From the NCBI GenBank assembly GCA_013298335.1, contig JAAFHI010000186.1:1-6731 (forward strand): a DNA stretch of 6,731 bases. The letters run 5' to 3'. The notes under the pieces were generated by a model that was given only the letters and a program-made list of their open reading frames with translations, did not search any database and was not told the origin of the DNA. Every line of letters begins with the position of its first letter. The stretch's first letter is position 1. The DNA comes from Actinomycetota bacterium (GTDB lineage: Bacteria; Acidobacteriota; Blastocatellia; Chloracidobacteriales; Chloracidobacteriaceae). Positions 5,785 through 6,731 of this stretch are shown piece after piece. Position numbers and translations under genes: made by a program.

Positions 5785-6731
5785 TCCGTGGCTTTTTTAA
5801 GTAGAAATAAAAACGACTCGTAGGCTTTGCCCGTCGCGCCGCGCATTCCGGCTTCGCACATCGGGTTGCTCGAATAGAAACCGTCGAAATGACCGGCAAC
5901 GACCTCGGCGGCTTCATCGCGGGTTGCGGATGCCGTCAATTCCGGGTGGCGCAGGCCACGGTCGCCCGCAAACCCGCAACATCCGGCATTTTCGGGGACG
6001 ACCGTGCGGTGCGCGCAGGCGGCGGCAATGGCCGACAGTCTGGCACCCGTCCCCATCTTCGTGACCGAGCAGACCGGGTGAAGAGCAACCGATTCAATCA
6101 CTTTTCGCGGAGTGAGGTGGGGCAGCAGTACGTCGTGGACGTATTCGATGCTATCCCGCACGACTAATCCCCGGAGCGCGTCGCCGATGTCGCCGGGCAG
6201 GTTGCGGGCCGACAAAAACGTGTAGGCGCAGGAACTCGCGTCGGTCACGACAGGGAGTCTTCCACCTTCGGTCCATTTGACGATCTTTTCAACCGTCCGG
6301 CGGATCGTCGCCTGAAACGCCGCGTCGTACCCCTTCGACGAAAAAGGCATCCCGCAGCAGGTCCCGACCACGTCCGGCGGTATCCACAACGCCACCCCCG
6401 CCCTTTTCGCCACCTCGACGAACGTTTCCGGGACACCAGCCCCGCCGCTGCGCGACTGGCCGAACAGGCGCGTCACGCAGGCCGGGAAATAGACCGCGTC
6501 CGCCCCCTTTCGTCCGGTTTTTGGAAGCCGCGCAATCGTGCCGAGGTTTGAATTCCACTTCGGAAGGGTTGCGCCCGTCATCCGCTCGCCGAGGCGGGTG
6601 AGACGGTGGAGATTTTTCTCGCCGACCGCCGCGCACGCGGCGTGGCCCAGCCGGACGCCGAATCCGGCGAACCGTTCGACCGCGCCGAGCCGGTTTGAGA
6701 GCGTGAGGGCAAGTCGGTGGGCCCGTTTGGG
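5772..6731 (-). CDS. FAD/(Fe-S) D-lactate dehydrogenase-type oxidoreductase, C-terminal part
   Basis: C-terminal 319 residues of a large flavin and iron-sulfur oxidoreductase. The frame stays open through the right edge, so the ATG at 6581 is internal (in-window residue 51), not the start. Two cysteine-rich CCG domains, as in GlpC, LldE and heterodisulfide reductase subunits, are visible: YFPACVTR (C85) with GTCCGMPF (C125, C126) and DASSCAYTF (C168); then LHPVCSVTKMG (C221) with GCCGFAGDRG (C251, C252), LTASATRDEAAEV and SSNPMCEAGM (C292). This arrangement and the ending match the fused FAD-binding plus Fe-S proteins, usually over 900 residues, that oxidise D-lactate, glycolate or related 2-hydroxyacids and pass electrons to the respiratory chain. 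The FAD domain and the ferredoxin-like 4Fe-4S motifs lie outside the window, so the substrate cannot be set. The last codons are unusually AT-rich (TTA, CTA, AAA). The gene converges on the 224-residue protein gene. Confidence 0.92.
   Translation of the reverse strand, partial: PKRAHRLALTLSNRLGAVERFAGFGVRLGHAACAAVGEKNLHRLTRLGERMTGATLPKWNSNLGTIARLPKTGRKGADAVYFPACVTRLFGQSRSGGAGVPETFVEVAKRAGVALWIPPDVVGTCCGMPFSSKGYDAAFQATIRRTVEKIVKWTEGGRLPVVTDASSCAYTFLSARNLPGDIGDALRGLVVRDSIEYVHDVLLPHLTPRKVIESVALHPVCSVTKMGTGARLSAIAAACAHRTVVPENAGCCGFAGDRGLRHPELTASATRDEAAEVVAGHFDGFYSSNPMCEAGMRGATGKAYESFLFLLKKATDPDS

Overview
This is a GC-rich bacterial window with five protein-coding genes, two of them cut by the window edges. 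Three things stand out besides the genes: weak or absent Shine-Dalgarno sites, purine/pyrimidine heptamer repeats at gene ends, and a near-consensus sigma-54 promoter. Together with the character of the RibD, the ABC-F protein and the small helical protein, they suggest Acidobacteriota (Blastocatellia-like) or a similar repeat-rich phylum such as Planctomycetota. That placement is from memory and is tentative.

Layout: (1) 1-940, minus strand: PAS-containing membrane histidine kinase, truncated at the left edge. (2) 941-1170: divergent intergenic region. (3) 1171-2274, plus: ribD, bifunctional riboflavin biosynthesis deaminase/reductase. (4) 2351-2386: pyrimidine heptamer repeat just before the next start codon. 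(5) 2395-4323, plus: duplicated-ATPase ABC-F protein with a Uup-like C-terminal tail. Its stop codon lies inside a heptamer inverted repeat (4311-4414). (6) 4324-4953: a 630-base gap that is highly structured. It holds at least 14 degenerate units recurring every 20-21 bp (about 4459-4770), a 10-bp AT-rich tandem repeat with a 7+7 bp dyad (4771-4802), T-tracts spaced about 11 bp (4819-4845), and a sigma-54 -24/-12 promoter (4871-4886). (7) 4954-5628, plus: uncharacterised 224-residue helical protein read from that promoter. (8) 5628-5784: two repeat elements between convergent genes. (9) 5772-6731, minus: C-terminal third of an FAD/Fe-S D-lactate dehydrogenase-type oxidoreductase, cut by the right edge.

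The coding genes look like ordinary chromosomal genes with no shared pathway. The most interesting part is the non-coding block at about 4459-4886. Its 20.8-bp repeat period is two turns of B-DNA, and occasional 20-bp steps break any reading frame, so the pattern is a DNA-level one. It sits where an extended enhancer or looping region for the sigma-54 promoter would be expected. A secondary theme is that repeat elements abut or overlap the 3' ends of three genes and supply the actual stop codon of two of them.
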